Positions 1-8,837 of a stretch of DNA of 31,338 nt are shown here, in pieces. How positions within the stretch are numbered: position 1 is the stretch's first letter; each line of letters begins with the position of its first letter. The position numbers and the translations under genes are program-made. The stretch comes from Dechloromonas sp. (lineage in GTDB: Bacteria > Pseudomonadota > Gammaproteobacteria > Burkholderiales > Rhodocyclaceae). The stretch spans positions 1-31,338 of the forward strand of contig JAFLDQ010000022.1 of the NCBI GenBank assembly GCA_017302355.1. Direction: 5' to 3'. The notes under the pieces were generated by a model. That model made no database searches and was not told the origin of the DNA. It was given only the letters and a program-made list of their open reading frames with translations.

Positions 1-249
1 AGACCGCCGATGGCGCCGCAAGGCGCACAGGCAAGGGTGAAACGGCGAGGCAAGAGCTCACCGCGGACGTGGCAACACGGACGGCACGGCAAACCCCATC
101 CGGAGCAAGACCAAATAGGGAAGCTTGAGCGTGGCCCGCGCTGCTTCCGGGTAGGTTGCTTGAGCCTGCCGGTGACGGCAGGCCTAGAGGAATGATTGCC
201 GAACCCCGCGAGGGGGGAACAGAACCCGGCTTATCGGCCGGCTTTCCAT
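1..249 (+). ncRNA. rnpB: RNase P RNA (bacterial type A), 3' part; 5' end outside window
   Basis: This is the catalytic RNA of RNase P, which matures the 5' ends of tRNAs. The conserved 3'-half blocks are readable in order: GGGTGAAACGGCGAGG near 36, GGCACGGCAAACCCC at 84-98, GGAGCAAGACCAAATAGGG at 102-120, GGGTAGGTTGCTTGAGCC at 150-167, AGAGGAATGATTGCCG around 186-201, and ACAGAACCC followed by GGCTTATCGGCCGG at 220-242. The last block contains the conserved ACAGAA segment and the 3' strand of helix P1. The 3' end near 249 is estimated by analogy with E. coli RNase P RNA. T-tracts at 254-258 and 263-268 follow, but I see no clear separate terminator hairpin. The 5' half lies left of the window. 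All the 3' motifs look intact, unlike the second copy at 15824-16034. Confidence 0.93.
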
Positions 250-294
250 CTGATTTTTGGCCTTTTTTCGGGGTCGACCGCAACCGGCCGGATG
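84..294 (+). repeat. Direct repeat, copy 1: rnpB 3' end plus downstream flank
   Basis: This segment aligns along its whole length with 15824-16034, at an offset of about 15,740 bases. It covers the last ~165 bases of rnpB and ~45 bases beyond, including the T-tracts and GGGGTCGACCGCAACCGG at 270-287. The copies differ at scattered positions, so the duplication is not recent. This copy keeps the RNase P consensus and is joined to the rest of rnpB, so it is the functional one. Confidence 0.85.
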
Positions 295-320
295 CAATGC
301 CCTGGCCCCTCCCAGAGTGT

Positions 321-337
321 TCGGGGTCAGGCCTTGC
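321..337 (+). repeat. REP/MITE-like arm, single copy
   Basis: TCGGGGTCAGGCCTTGC differs by one base from 5323-5339 and matches 16062-16077 in inverse orientation, again with one mismatch. At 5323 the same sequence forms one arm of a palindrome. Here no opposite arm is visible, so this may be a solitary or truncated element between rnpB and the helicase gene. Apart from this I see no gene in 295-492. Confidence 0.45.
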
Positions 338-492
338 GTTGCTGCGAGAAAAACCGGCCAATGGGCAATCTGGAACAAACTTGCCGATGCCATCGGGCAT
401 AAAATTAACAGTTTCTTCATGTTACGAGACGCTCACCGGGTGAGACTGTGGTCGGACAACAATAGGCGCGCAGAGTTACGGGAGGGCTCGTT

Positions 493-3400
493 GTGAGCGA
501 TATCGTCAAGAGCAAAATTCGTCAGCTGTACCAGTTCCTGAAGGAAGCCAATCAACTGCGCTTCCGTCCGGTGCGCCTCTTATCGGAACAGCCGAAGGTG
601 GTCCGGCTGGCCGACATGCCAAATCACCCCTCGATGCAGTTGTTCCGTCCGGTGCGTACCGAAGATGCCGAGGATGTGCCGGACACCCTGATCAGGGTAC
701 GTCGCCCGCAGCTGACGCGGTGCCCAGAGCCACCGGCATCCCTACAGGGATGGCTCCTGCCCAACTGGGATGATCCGACCAAACAGGCGCTGTATGCGGC
801 CAGTCAGAACGCCACAGATGATGGCGGAGAGACGATGACCATTCGTTTTGACGACGACCCCCGGCGTGTTGCTGATTTCAGGGCATGGTCGGAGCAGCGC
901 AAGGCCTGGGTTGAGCCGGAAATGCTCGCACGCAAGGCAATGTCCTTTTTCGAGGTCTTCTAAGACATTTACTCGGCCATCGAGAAAGATGGCGAGGAAC
1001 TGGAACTGCTGGTCGCCGACGGGCATTTTCTCTGGCAGGCTGTCTCGGGCAGCGATGGTACTGTCGCAATCAACCATCCGATTTTGCTGAAGCGGGTTGA
1101 GTTGCGCTTCGATGCCAACATCCCCGAATTCACGGTTCATGAAACGGATCGGGAGCCCGAAATTTATGGCAGCCTGTTTCCTGATCTGACCGATGTGGCG
1201 CCTGGAGCAATCCGCAATCGCAAGACGGAGCTCGAAAACGCCGGATACCACCCGCTGGGCTGGGACGATACCGAAGCCTTCCTAAAGGCGTTTATTCAGA
1301 CCGTATCGCCACTCAAGGGCGAATACCTCGACGAAATTCCTCGCGAAGGGCCGACGTCTACACCGCGCCTGTACCGGGACATGGTGCTGGTGCTGCGCAA
1401 GCGAATTGCCGGCATCGCCAATGCAGTCGACGCCATCATTGACGACATTGAGCAGCAGACTGTCTTCCCTCCGTCTCTGGTCCAGATCACCGGCACAGTG
1501 ACGGAATGGGAAAACTCCGGCCTAGGTGATTCCGGCAGTGGAAGCGGCGCTCTGGCCGGGGAACCGCCTGCCAACGGGTTCAGCGACGACAACATCCTGC
1601 TGGCCAAGGAAGCGAACGACGAGCAGCTCCAGATCATTCGCCGGCTTGAGCGCAAGGGGTCAGTCATTGTTCAGGGGCCGCCCGGTACCGGCAAGACACA
1701 TACGATTGGCAACCTGATCGGTCATCTCCTGGCTCAGGGCAAGTCGATTCTCGTCACCGCCCAGACCGCCAAGGCGTTGCGCGTGGTGCGAGACAAGGTG
1801 CCGGATGTTCTGCGCCCTCTCGCCGTGTCGGTGCTTGGCAGCGACCAAGATGCCCGTAGGCAACTGGAGTCATCAATCAGTTCGATTACCGAGCGGCTGA
1901 CCGGTGATACAGCCGAAAGCTTGTTGCAGAAGGCGCAGCGGTTCGAGTCGGAGCGACGGAAGCTGCTGACGCAGACCAGAATGCTCAGCCAGAAGCTGCG
2001 CGAGGCTCTCGAGAACGAGTATCGCGAGATCGCGGTTGGCGAACGTCACTTCACGCCATCCGACGCGGCCCGTTTCGTCCTGGCCAAACGCAATGAATAC
2101 AGCTGGATTCCTTCGCCGGTTAAACTCGGCGCACTGGTCAGCCTGTCAGATCAGGAGTTGGTGCGCTTGTATGCGCTCGGGACTTCGTACAGTCCCGAAG
2201 AGGAACAGGATGCGCGGCATCCACTGCCCGAATTGACGGCGCTGCCTTCCGAGCGTCAGTTTCAGGTGATGGTTTCCGAATACCAGCACCTCACGACAAC
2301 GGACCTCAAGCCAGGGGCTGACCGTTGGCGAGTCACAGAACAGGGCAGTGAATCGCTGGAAAAGCTCGCGAACGATCTTGCAGCCGAGTTCTCCGATGAT
2401 CTGCGTCGCCAAGCTTGGCGACCTTATGCGATCGTTGCCGGCATTCACGGCGGTACCGAGCGTGAAGTATGGGAACGTCTGATTGCCAACATCGAGGAAG
2501 CGGCCGAAGCGAATGCTCGGCACGCCCTGATTCTTCAGCACCGTCCCCGCCTGTCGGATGCCATGCCAGTCTATCGGCAGCGGCAGGTCAGTGTGGAGAT
2601 ATGCGAGCACATCGATGCCGGCGGCAAGCTTGGATTTCTGCAACTGGCGACCCGCTCAGAGTGGCGCCAATTCATCAAAACGACTTCTGTCACCGCCGGC
2701 CAGCCTAATCATCGTGATCACTTCGAGGCCTTGGGGCACCTGGCTGAACTGGAGCATCTGCGCGCCAGTCTTGAACTGCCATGGAATACGATGATCGGGG
2801 ATCGCATCCAGCAACCGCTGGGCGCCTTGGGGCCCGCACCGGAGCTGGGCTGTCGTGCACTGATTCCGGAAATTCGGCGCTGTCTCGATTGGCATGCCTC
2901 GGTTTGGGCGCCTCTTGCCGAGCGACTGAAGGCAGAGGGACTCAAGCTCAACGACCTGATTGCAACCTTGCCGCGTGAAGCAAGCCAGATTTCGGAATAC
3001 CTCGTCATTGAGCGACTTGCCTCGACGATCTTGCCAACATTGCTCGAAAAGGAAGCTGGGCGTCGCAAGTTGCGCGAATGCGAGGCGAGCTTCAGCCGGG
3101 TGGCAAATTTGGCGACGCAGGTCGATCCGACCTCCCCAGGCAGTGGATGCATTGGTCGCATCATTGCTGCCGTTCGCTCACACAACCCAGAGGTCTATAC
3201 GGGCGCACTTGAGTATGCGCGACGCCTCCATGCGGTCAAGCCACGGGTGGCGGAACGGGATGGACTGGCGGCCAAACTGGCGTTGGTCGCTCCGGGGTGG
3301 GCGGAGCAGGTTGCTCACCGTGTGCCGCCTCACCACGCGGGAAAGCTTCCCGGCGACGTCGGGATGGCCTGGACATGGCGCCAGTTGCACGACACCCTAG

Positions 3401-5295
3401 CCGAGCGTGATAAGCTCGATGCCCACGAATTGCAGCGGCAGATTGACCGCACCCGTGAGACGTTGCGACAGGTCACCGAATGGCTGATCGATGCCAAGGC
3501 CTGGGGCAAGCAGCTAGAACGGCTGCAAGGTAACCACTCGATTCGGCAGGCGCTGGTGGGTTGGTTGGATACCACCAAGCGACTGATCTCTACCAAACAA
3601 CTCGACAAGCGTCATCTCCTGTTGTCCGAGGCCCGGCGGCTGATGAAGAAATGTGCCGACGCGGTGCCGGTCTGGATCATGCCGATCTCGATCATGGCTG
3701 AGAGTTTCGATCCGGCGTCGACGCGCTTCGATGTCGTAATCATTGACGAAGCCAGTCAGGCGGACTTGAACGCCCTGATTCCGCTCTATCTGGGCAAGCA
3801 GATCATCGTGGTCGGCGACCACGAGCAGGTCACGCCGCTTGGAGTCGGCAAGGGGCAGACCATTCTGGAGAACCTGCGCAAGTCGATGTTGCAGGACATC
3901 CCGAACTCACACCTTTTCGACAACCTGTCCTCGATCTACGACATCGGTCGGCAGTCTTTTGGCGATTCGATCCGCCTTGTTGAACACTTCCGCTGTGTTC
4001 CGGAAATCATCGCCTTCAGCAATCAGCTTTCCTACGAAGGCAAGATCAAGCCGCTTCGTGAGTCCAATTCAACCGACATTAAGCCGGCCTGCGTCGGATG
4101 TCGGGTAGACGGCGTCCGGGAAGGCGATACGAACAAGAACGAAGCCCGCCGCATCATTGACACCATCAAGGCGATGATTCGGCATCCGCAGTATGCCTAT
4201 AAGTCGATTGGCATCATCTCGATGCTGGGCGAGCAACAGGCCTTGCTGATCCAGTCGATGTTGCACAAGGAAGTTTCTGGGGTCGAGATCGAGAAACGGC
4301 GAATTCAGGCGGGTATCTCCGGCGAATTTCAGGGCGACGAACGGGACATCATCTTCCTGTCCATGGTCGATAGCGCTGCTACCGAGGGGCCGTTGCGTAC
4401 CACTGGCGAAGGGGCGTTCGAACTGATCAAGAAACGCTACAACGTTGCGGCCAGTCGTGCGCGGGATCAAATGTGGGTGATGCACTCCTTCGATCCGGAT
4501 TTGCATCTGAAGACGGCCGATATTCGGTTGAAACTGCTACAGCATGTCCGTGACCCGCTGGCATCCCTGCGGGCCTATAACCAAGAGGTCGGCAGGACCG
4601 AATCACCGTTCGAGCGGGACGTGCTCAAGCGATTGACCGATGCCGGCTACCAGGTGAAGTCGCAGTGGCAGGTCGGCTATTTCCGCATCGATATCGTGAT
4701 TGAGGGCGCCGGCAAGCGCCTGGCTGTCGAATGCGATGGGGACCGCTATCACCCGATGGAGAAACTGGCCGAAGACATGGAGCGCCAGTCAATCCTCGAA
4801 CGCCTCGGCTGGCAGTTCGTCAGGATTCGCGGGAGCGCCTTCTTCCGCAATCCTGAACTGTCGATGCGACCAGTCTTTGATCGCCTCGGGGAGCTGGGTA
4901 TTCCGCCGGAAGCAGCCACTACCGAAGACCCGAATTCGGATATGACCTTGATCCACGAACTTGATGACCTTATCCGCAACGGATTTGAAGGTGAGAATGA
5001 TACGGTTGATGTGGTTGATGTGGCTGAAATGACCGGTACCGATTTCAGCAACGATAACGACGAAGTGGGGGAACGCATTTTAACAAGCGACGTATTCGAT
5101 GGCGCTCAGGTCGAGGCTCTGCTGAGCGAGATGGGCGGTAAAGCCCTACTCGATGCATTCCTGCGCCAATTCGCTAAGACCAAGGGATTTCAACGCTTGG
5201 GGAGGAGTGTCCGTAAGGGTTTGGAGACCGAGCTAGACATGCTGTCTCGCAAGGGGAGGATTCTGATCAGGGGAGGTATGATTCGACTGCTGTAA
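493..5295 (+). pseudogene. SF1 helicase with C-terminal Vsr/DUF559-like nuclease domain, interrupted by one in-frame stop
   Basis: A GTG start at 493 follows a GGGAGG ribosome-binding site. The frame runs 156 codons to TAA at 961-963, then continues in the same frame with good coding sequence to 5295, about 1,600 codons in all. Visible parts, numbered from 493: Walker A GPPGTGKT at ~395; Walker B/motif II IDEAS at ~1084; GDHEQVTP (motif III region) just after; GEFQGDERD (motif V) and NVAASRAR (motif VI) near 1280-1320; then a PD-(D/E)XK-type nuclease domain (SPFERD, FRIDIVI, AVECDGDRYH) near 1375-1420; and a winged-helix-like C-terminus recalling DUF3320. Such helicase-nuclease fusions are often linked to anti-phage defence; that role is inferred here. 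The 1403-residue part could only be made by readthrough or by restart at a non-ATG codon (TTG 1084), so I call it a pseudogene unless the stop is a sequence error. Confidence 0.8.
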
Positions 5296-5322
5296 AGGCG
5301 AGACGGGAGGCTGCGCGCATGT

Positions 5323-5393
5323 TCGGGGTCAGGTCTTGCATTACGAACTTTCCGACATGTGTAATTCGCCAAATGTTTGATTGCAAGACCTGA
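5323..5393. repeat. REP/MITE-like palindrome 1
   Basis: TCAGGTCTTGCA at 5329-5340 is perfectly inverted as TGCAAGACCTGA at 5382-5393, with a 41-base loop. The left arm extends outward as TCGGGG. It begins 28 bases after the helicase stop codon. Related arms occur at 321-337 and 16062-16077. Palindromes of this kind are typical of REP sequences mobilised by TnpA-REP (RAYT) transposases, but no such transposase is in the window. Confidence 0.65.
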
Positions 5394-5394
5394 G

Positions 5395-5459
5395 GCGCTA
5401 AATGGGTCAGAGACATTTCCGCTTTTCGGAACGCCCAATGTCTCTGAACCCTTTGGCGC
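5395..5459. repeat. REP/MITE-like palindrome 2, abutting the first
   Basis: The 23-base arm at 5395-5417 (core GGGTCAGAGACATT) is inverted at 5437-5459 (core AATGTCTCTGAACCC) with three mismatches and a 19-base loop. It starts two bases after palindrome 1 ends and has a different sequence family. It could also work as a transcription barrier between the helicase and the convergent toxin-antitoxin pair. Confidence 0.7.
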
Positions 5460-5494
5460 GTTGCCCCTATCGGGCAAGTTGCTGTTGCGTAGCA

Positions 5495-5525
5495 TCGGGC
5501 GTATGAGCGACAACAAGACGCCCGA
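5495..5525. terminator. Possible hairpin downstream of the toxin-antitoxin pair
   Basis: TCGGGCGT at 5495-5502 is perfectly inverted as ACGCCCGA at 5518-5525 with a 15-base loop. It lies about 35 bases after the antitoxin stop on the minus strand. There is no T-run, so it is only a candidate terminator. Confidence 0.25.
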
Positions 5526-5559
5526 CCCAGAGCCAGGGCAAACGCGGGAAGGCTATTTG

Positions 5560-5883
5560 CTACGCGGCTTCAACCACGCGCACGTCGAACGCCACCTTGA
5601 GCCAGTTCCGAATTGCGCCAAAGATGGTAGCCAGGTTGTCCATGCTCGGGTTGCCCTTGGGGGAAAGCATGCGATGAAGACTCTTGCTCGGCCGGTGGGT
5701 CAGTTCCGCAAGGCTCTCGAAGCCGAGCGTCGCGTTTACGAGGTCGCGGAGAATGAGGCGAGACGCATCCGGTTCGCCACTGAGAAAGAGCGTGGCCGCT
5801 TCATCGAGAAGCGCCTTGGCAAAGTCCGGGTCGCGTTCGACGCGCTCGACAACGGTTTGCTTGAAATCACGGGTCAGCGTCAT
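5560..5883 (-). CDS. HigA-like addiction-module antitoxin (HI1420 type), 107 aa
   Basis: This is a small DNA-binding antidote protein expected to bind and neutralise the toxin encoded just upstream and to repress the shared promoter. A helix-turn-helix lies at about residues 55-90, including SLAELTHRPSKSLHRMLS and KGNPSMDNLATIF, the family's 'S.KGNP...L..I' pattern. The length matches the HI1420-like antidote family (about 100 aa). The start ATG at 5883 overlaps the toxin stop as ATGA (5880-5883), indicating translational coupling. The gene order, toxin first and antitoxin second, is that of HI1419/HI1420 and HigBA pairs. No truncation or missing part is evident. Confidence 0.85.
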   Translation of the reverse strand: MTLTRDFKQTVVERVERDPDFAKALLDEAATLFLSGEPDASRLILRDLVNATLGFESLAELTHRPSKSLHRMLSPKGNPSMDNLATIFGAIRNWLKVAFDVRVVEAA

Positions 5884-6233
5884 GCCTTCTTCCCTTTCCT
5901 GGCTGTGGCTAGGGCTTTCTTCCTTGCCTTGTATTCATCGTGCAGCGCCACCGCCTGATCGATGGCTTTCTGCTGTCCTTTCTTGGTGCTGCCGCCGAAC
6001 AGAATGATCAGCGCTTCGCCATCTTTGGCCAGGTAGATGCGATACCCCGGCCCCCAGTCGATCTTGTACTCACCAATACCTCGGAACCATTCGACGTTTG
6101 AGGTATTGCCCAGTTCCAGGCGGGTCTTGGCAACGGTGACTTTCGCAGCGGTCTGCGCATCCAGGCCGTTGAACCACGTCTGGTACGGATTGGCTCCGTC
6201 CTCGCGGATGTACTCTTCGAGCTTGATTGTCAT
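5880..6233 (-). CDS. HigB/RelE-like toxin (HI1419 type, phage Gp49-like family), 117 aa
   Basis: This is a predicted RelE/ParE-superfamily toxin; relatives cleave mRNA on the ribosome. Family features are the N-terminal YIREDGANPYQTWFNGLD, the central VEWFRGIGEYKIDWGPGYRIY with basic and aromatic residues on the expected strand, and LIILFGGSTKKGQQKAIDQA near the C-terminus, the 'LL.GG.K..Q..DI..A' signature of the Gp49-like family. I chose ATG 6233 (MTIKLEE); an in-frame start at 6251 would add six residues (MCYHSA) unlike the family. The gene lies directly upstream of its antitoxin with a four-base overlap. Alternating GTAAC half-sites upstream are a plausible autoregulatory operator. Confidence 0.85.
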   Translation of the reverse strand: MTIKLEEYIREDGANPYQTWFNGLDAQTAAKVTVAKTRLELGNTSNVEWFRGIGEYKIDWGPGYRIYLAKDGEALIILFGGSTKKGQQKAIDQAVALHDEYKARKKALATARKGKKA

Positions 6234-6242
6234 GGCGGAATG

Positions 6243-6274
6243 GTAACACATACGTTACTTCCGCATCAGGTAAC
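6243..6274. promoter_or_regulatory. Candidate operator of the toxin-antitoxin operon
   Basis: Three alternating half-sites are present just upstream of the toxin start: GTAAC at 6243-6247, GTTAC at 6254-6258 and GTAAC at 6270-6274. The first two form an inverted repeat with a six-base spacer. HigA-type antitoxins commonly bind such repeats next to the toxin start. No strong -35/-10 pair could be fixed. Confidence 0.4.
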
Positions 6275-6441
6275 AGTCTACAATTCTGGCTTGGAACAAC
6301 TGGGAACAGACCACGATATCCATTCAAGCCTGATTGGCAGGAGATCGGTCATACGCGGCTTGCCCTGCAGCCTGCAGCCGGAAATCGGCCAGAAATCGCC
6401 GTCGACCGCAGCAGCCAGCCATAACCCGAAAGGAACCCCCC

Positions 6442-7095
6442 ATGGAACGCACCCAGCGCCTTGCCCGCATCAACGCCCTGGTCAGCCGGCAGGACGGCGC
6501 CACCATGGCCCAGATGATGGAGGACATGAAAGTCTCCCGTGCCACCATCAACCGGGATCTGGAGTACATGCGCAGCCAGATGAACGCACCCATCGTCTGG
6601 GACCCATACGAGCGATTCTACCGGCTCGAACGCAACGGCGCGGTAGGCCCCACCTACATGCTGCCGGGGCAATGGTTCACCCCGGCGCAGGCCTGTGCCT
6701 AGCTGACGCTGAACAACATGGTCGAGAAGATCGCGCCCAAGGTCCTTGGCCCCTTTCTTTACCCGATGCGCGTGCTGCTGAAGGAGATGCTCGGAAAAGC
6801 CGAGTTCGAGCTTTACGGGCTCGACAAGAAGACCGAGATCGACATGCCCGCCATGCCGGCCATCGGCGATCTCGATTTCCAGAACCTGACCGAAGCCCTG
6901 CTCCACGAGCAGCCCGTGCGCATCGTCGTGCGTGCGCCGTCGGGGCAGGAGCATACGGTGGCCGGCACGCCGGTCCGCCTGCACATTGCGGCCACCGGCT
7001 GGCGCATCGAGGTCGGGCAGGGCGGGGCGGCGCCGGTCACGATCGACATCGTCCACATCCGCAAGGTCATCGCCGCGGACGAGGACGAAACCTGA
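6442..7095 (+). pseudogene. WYL/DeoR-type transcriptional regulator, interrupted by one in-frame TAG
   Basis: ATG 6442 follows an AAAGGA ribosome-binding site. Residues 1-60 form a classic N-terminal winged helix (MERTQRLARINALVSRQDG, then VSRATINRDLEYMR), followed by the family's linker (PIVWDPYERFYRL). Codon 87 is TAG (6700-6702). The same frame continues as LTLNNMVEKIAPKVLGPFLYPMR, just where these regulators have 'LLTLNHLLE', so this is one gene split by a nonsense codon. ATG 6718 could allow restart. The C-terminal part (to residue 217) holds a degenerate WYL-like barrel with GWRIEV in place of the usual motif. It is shorter than the ~300-330 aa of typical WYL regulators, suggesting a loss at the C-terminus as well. 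A sequencing error would be the alternative explanation of the stop. Confidence 0.72.
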
Positions 7096-7178
7096 TCTTT
7101 GCGGGGCGCTGCCCCTGTCTCATCCTGTGAGCCTCCCGCCTGATAGCATGGTCTCCGTCACCCCACGGAAAAAACGCC

Positions 7179-8096
7179 ATGCACACCAACAATCGCCCCA
7201 CCTTCGCCGCCATCCCGGTCTTTTATACCCCGGCGATGGTCGCCGACAGCGGCTCCTACTCGCCGAGCGCCGCCAAGCCGGCCGAGGCCGTCGCCTCCTG
7301 GCAGCGCCTCGGGCTGCCGCTGAATATCGTCTCCCCGCAGCCGGTGACCGCCGGGCAGTTGGCCACGGCACATGATGCGGGCTTCGTTGCCGACGTTCTC
7401 GCCGGTCGCCGCAACAACGGTTTCGGCAACCGCTCGCCGGCCGTCGCCGCCAGCCTGCCGCTGACCAGCGGGGCGTTCCTCGCGGCCGCGCGGGAGGCGC
7501 TCGCCAACGGCATTGGCGCCGTCGCGCCCTGTTCCGGCTTCCACCACGCCGGCTACGATTACGCGGGCGGCTTCTGCACCTTCAACGGCCTGATGGTCAC
7601 CGCCAACACCCTGTTCGCCGAGGGCCGGGTCAGCCGTGTCGGCATTCTCGACTTCGACCAGCACTGGGGGAACGGCACCGACGACATCATCGCGCGCCTG
7701 CACCTCGATGATGCGGTCGTGCATTACAGTCCGCGCGAATACAGCCGGGCATCCAGGGCGGAAGCCTTCCTCACGGCGATCCCGAAGATTCTCGAACGCT
7801 TCGCCCGCTGCGACCTGATCCTCTACCAGGCCGGCGCCGATCCGCACGTCGACGATCCGCTCGGCGGCTGGCTGACCACCGGGCAGATCCATCGCCGCGA
7901 CCGTGCCGTGTTCGACGGCCTGCGCCGCCTCGGCATCCCGGTCGCCTGGAACCTGGCCGGCGGCTACCAGCGCGATGCCGGGGGCGGCATCCGCCCGGTG
8001 CTCGACATCCACGACAACACGCTGGTCGCTTTTGCCGAGGCCTGCGGGCTGGCGATGACCCTCGCCGGCGATGCCGGGTTGCGCATGGCGGCCTGA
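7179..8096 (+). CDS. Histone deacetylase family hydrolase (acetylpolyamine/acetoin-utilisation type), 305 aa
   Basis: This is a zinc-dependent amidohydrolase of the arginase/deacetylase fold; bacterial members remove acyl groups from polyamines, proteins or small amides. The catalytic elements look complete: the HH pair at 122-123 in GFHHAGYDYAGGFCTFNG; metal ligands D160 and H162 in DFDQHWGNGTDD; D226 in GADPHVDDPLGG; and the GGY tyrosine at about 263 in NLAGGYQRD. The length is usual for the family. No signal peptide is seen, so it is probably cytoplasmic. The substrate cannot be told from the sequence. It is 83 bases after the broken WYL regulator on the same strand, so that regulator might once have controlled it; this is inference. 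Confidence 0.88.
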   Translation: MHTNNRPTFAAIPVFYTPAMVADSGSYSPSAAKPAEAVASWQRLGLPLNIVSPQPVTAGQLATAHDAGFVADVLAGRRNNGFGNRSPAVAASLPLTSGAFLAAAREALANGIGAVAPCSGFHHAGYDYAGGFCTFNGLMVTANTLFAEGRVSRVGILDFDQHWGNGTDDIIARLHLDDAVVHYSPREYSRASRAEAFLTAIPKILERFARCDLILYQAGADPHVDDPLGGWLTTGQIHRRDRAVFDGLRRLGIPVAWNLAGGYQRDAGGGIRPVLDIHDNTLVAFAEACGLAMTLAGDAGLRMAA

Positions 8097-8134
8097 AGGA
8101 TGCGACCGATGCCTTGCTGAATGGACGGCAGGCG

Positions 8135-8150
8135 GGCCGCCATGGCGGCC
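8135..8150. terminator. Perfect 16-bp palindrome downstream of the deacetylase gene
   Basis: GGCCGCCATGGCGGCC is a perfect palindrome 39 bases after the deacetylase stop. It lacks a T-run, so terminator function is uncertain; it could equally be a protein-binding site. Confidence 0.25.
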
Positions 8151-8264
8151 TCCCGGCCCCCCGAGGACTGATCCTCCTCCCCGCACGGGAAACGGATCGG
8201 GCGGATTTGATCCGGATTGCGCGCCCGCCATGTCGGCGAAGTCGCTAAACAGGAGCCTTGTGCC

Positions 8265-8729
8265 ATGAAACGACGTGATTTCTTCAAGACCCCGGCCGCA
8301 CTGGCCGCCGCGCTCGGCCTGCCGGCCACCGCGCTCGCCACGGCCAGCCCGGATGCCGGCGCCGCAATGCCGGAAGACGGACTGCCGGCATTGCCCCTCG
8401 CGCTCGAAGTGACCCGCCTCAGGGTCGGAACAAGAGATACCGCCGACCTTCGGCGCGCCAACCGCCTCGCCCGCGAGGCGGGGCAGCCGCAACCGCTCCC
8501 CGATCCGCCCGACGACGAAAACAATTACTGGGCGGAAGCGATTCGCTGGGGCGATCGCTTTTTCTACCGGGTCGGCAGCACGATGGTCGAGTGCAGCGAA
8601 TATGACTACACCATGGTCATCGCCAATCCGAATACCTATTATTTCTCGCGCGCGCTCTGGCTACACGTCCGCATCCGGAACAAGCGCGACGGCATCGACG
8701 ACCCGGGAGCGTTTGGCCGGGACGCGTAA
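8265..8729 (+). CDS. Tat-signal-bearing exported protein of unknown function, 154 aa
   Basis: I chose ATG 8265 because AGGAG at 8251-8255 sits at proper spacing and because it opens directly with a twin-arginine signal: KRRDFFK, then a hydrophobic stretch AALAAALGLPATALATA. The protein is therefore expected to be folded in the cytoplasm and exported to the periplasm. The mature part has a Leu/Pro-rich region and a tyrosine/tryptophan-rich C-terminal half (NNYWAEAIRWGDRFFYRV, YDYTMVIANPNTYYF). I recognise no domain. Tat substrates often carry cofactors or are accessory to oxidoreductases, but no cysteine or histidine cluster is visible here, so no function is proposed. Confidence 0.65.
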   Translation: MKRRDFFKTPAALAAALGLPATALATASPDAGAAMPEDGLPALPLALEVTRLRVGTRDTADLRRANRLAREAGQPQPLPDPPDDENNYWAEAIRWGDRFFYRVGSTMVECSEYDYTMVIANPNTYYFSRALWLHVRIRNKRDGIDDPGAFGRDA

Positions 8730-8749
8730 GCGCCGGGTTGGTTGAGTCG

Positions 8750-8779
8750 GCCGCGGGCGCCCTGCTGGGTTCCCGCGGC
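8750..8779. other. Hairpin between the Tat protein and the unknown/metK operon
   Basis: GCCGCGGG at 8750-8757 is perfectly inverted as CCCGCGGC at 8772-8779 with a 14-base loop. It is 59 bases upstream of the next start codon. No T-run follows, and the sequence does not match the SAM or SAH riboswitch cores I know. Confidence 0.3.
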
Positions 8780-8837
8780 TGATGCCCACCTCCGGATCAC
8801 CCCGTAATCAAGCAATGAGCCATAGGAGAAGCACCTC

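Noticed and set aside
5377..5958. 193-codon plus-strand reading frame
   Set aside because: It is antisense to the toxin-antitoxin pair and crosses the palindromes; the minus-strand proteins have clear family motifs.
8730..8837. SAM or SAH riboswitch before the unknown/metK operon
   Set aside because: Only one simple hairpin is present; none of the conserved riboswitch cores I know can be found.
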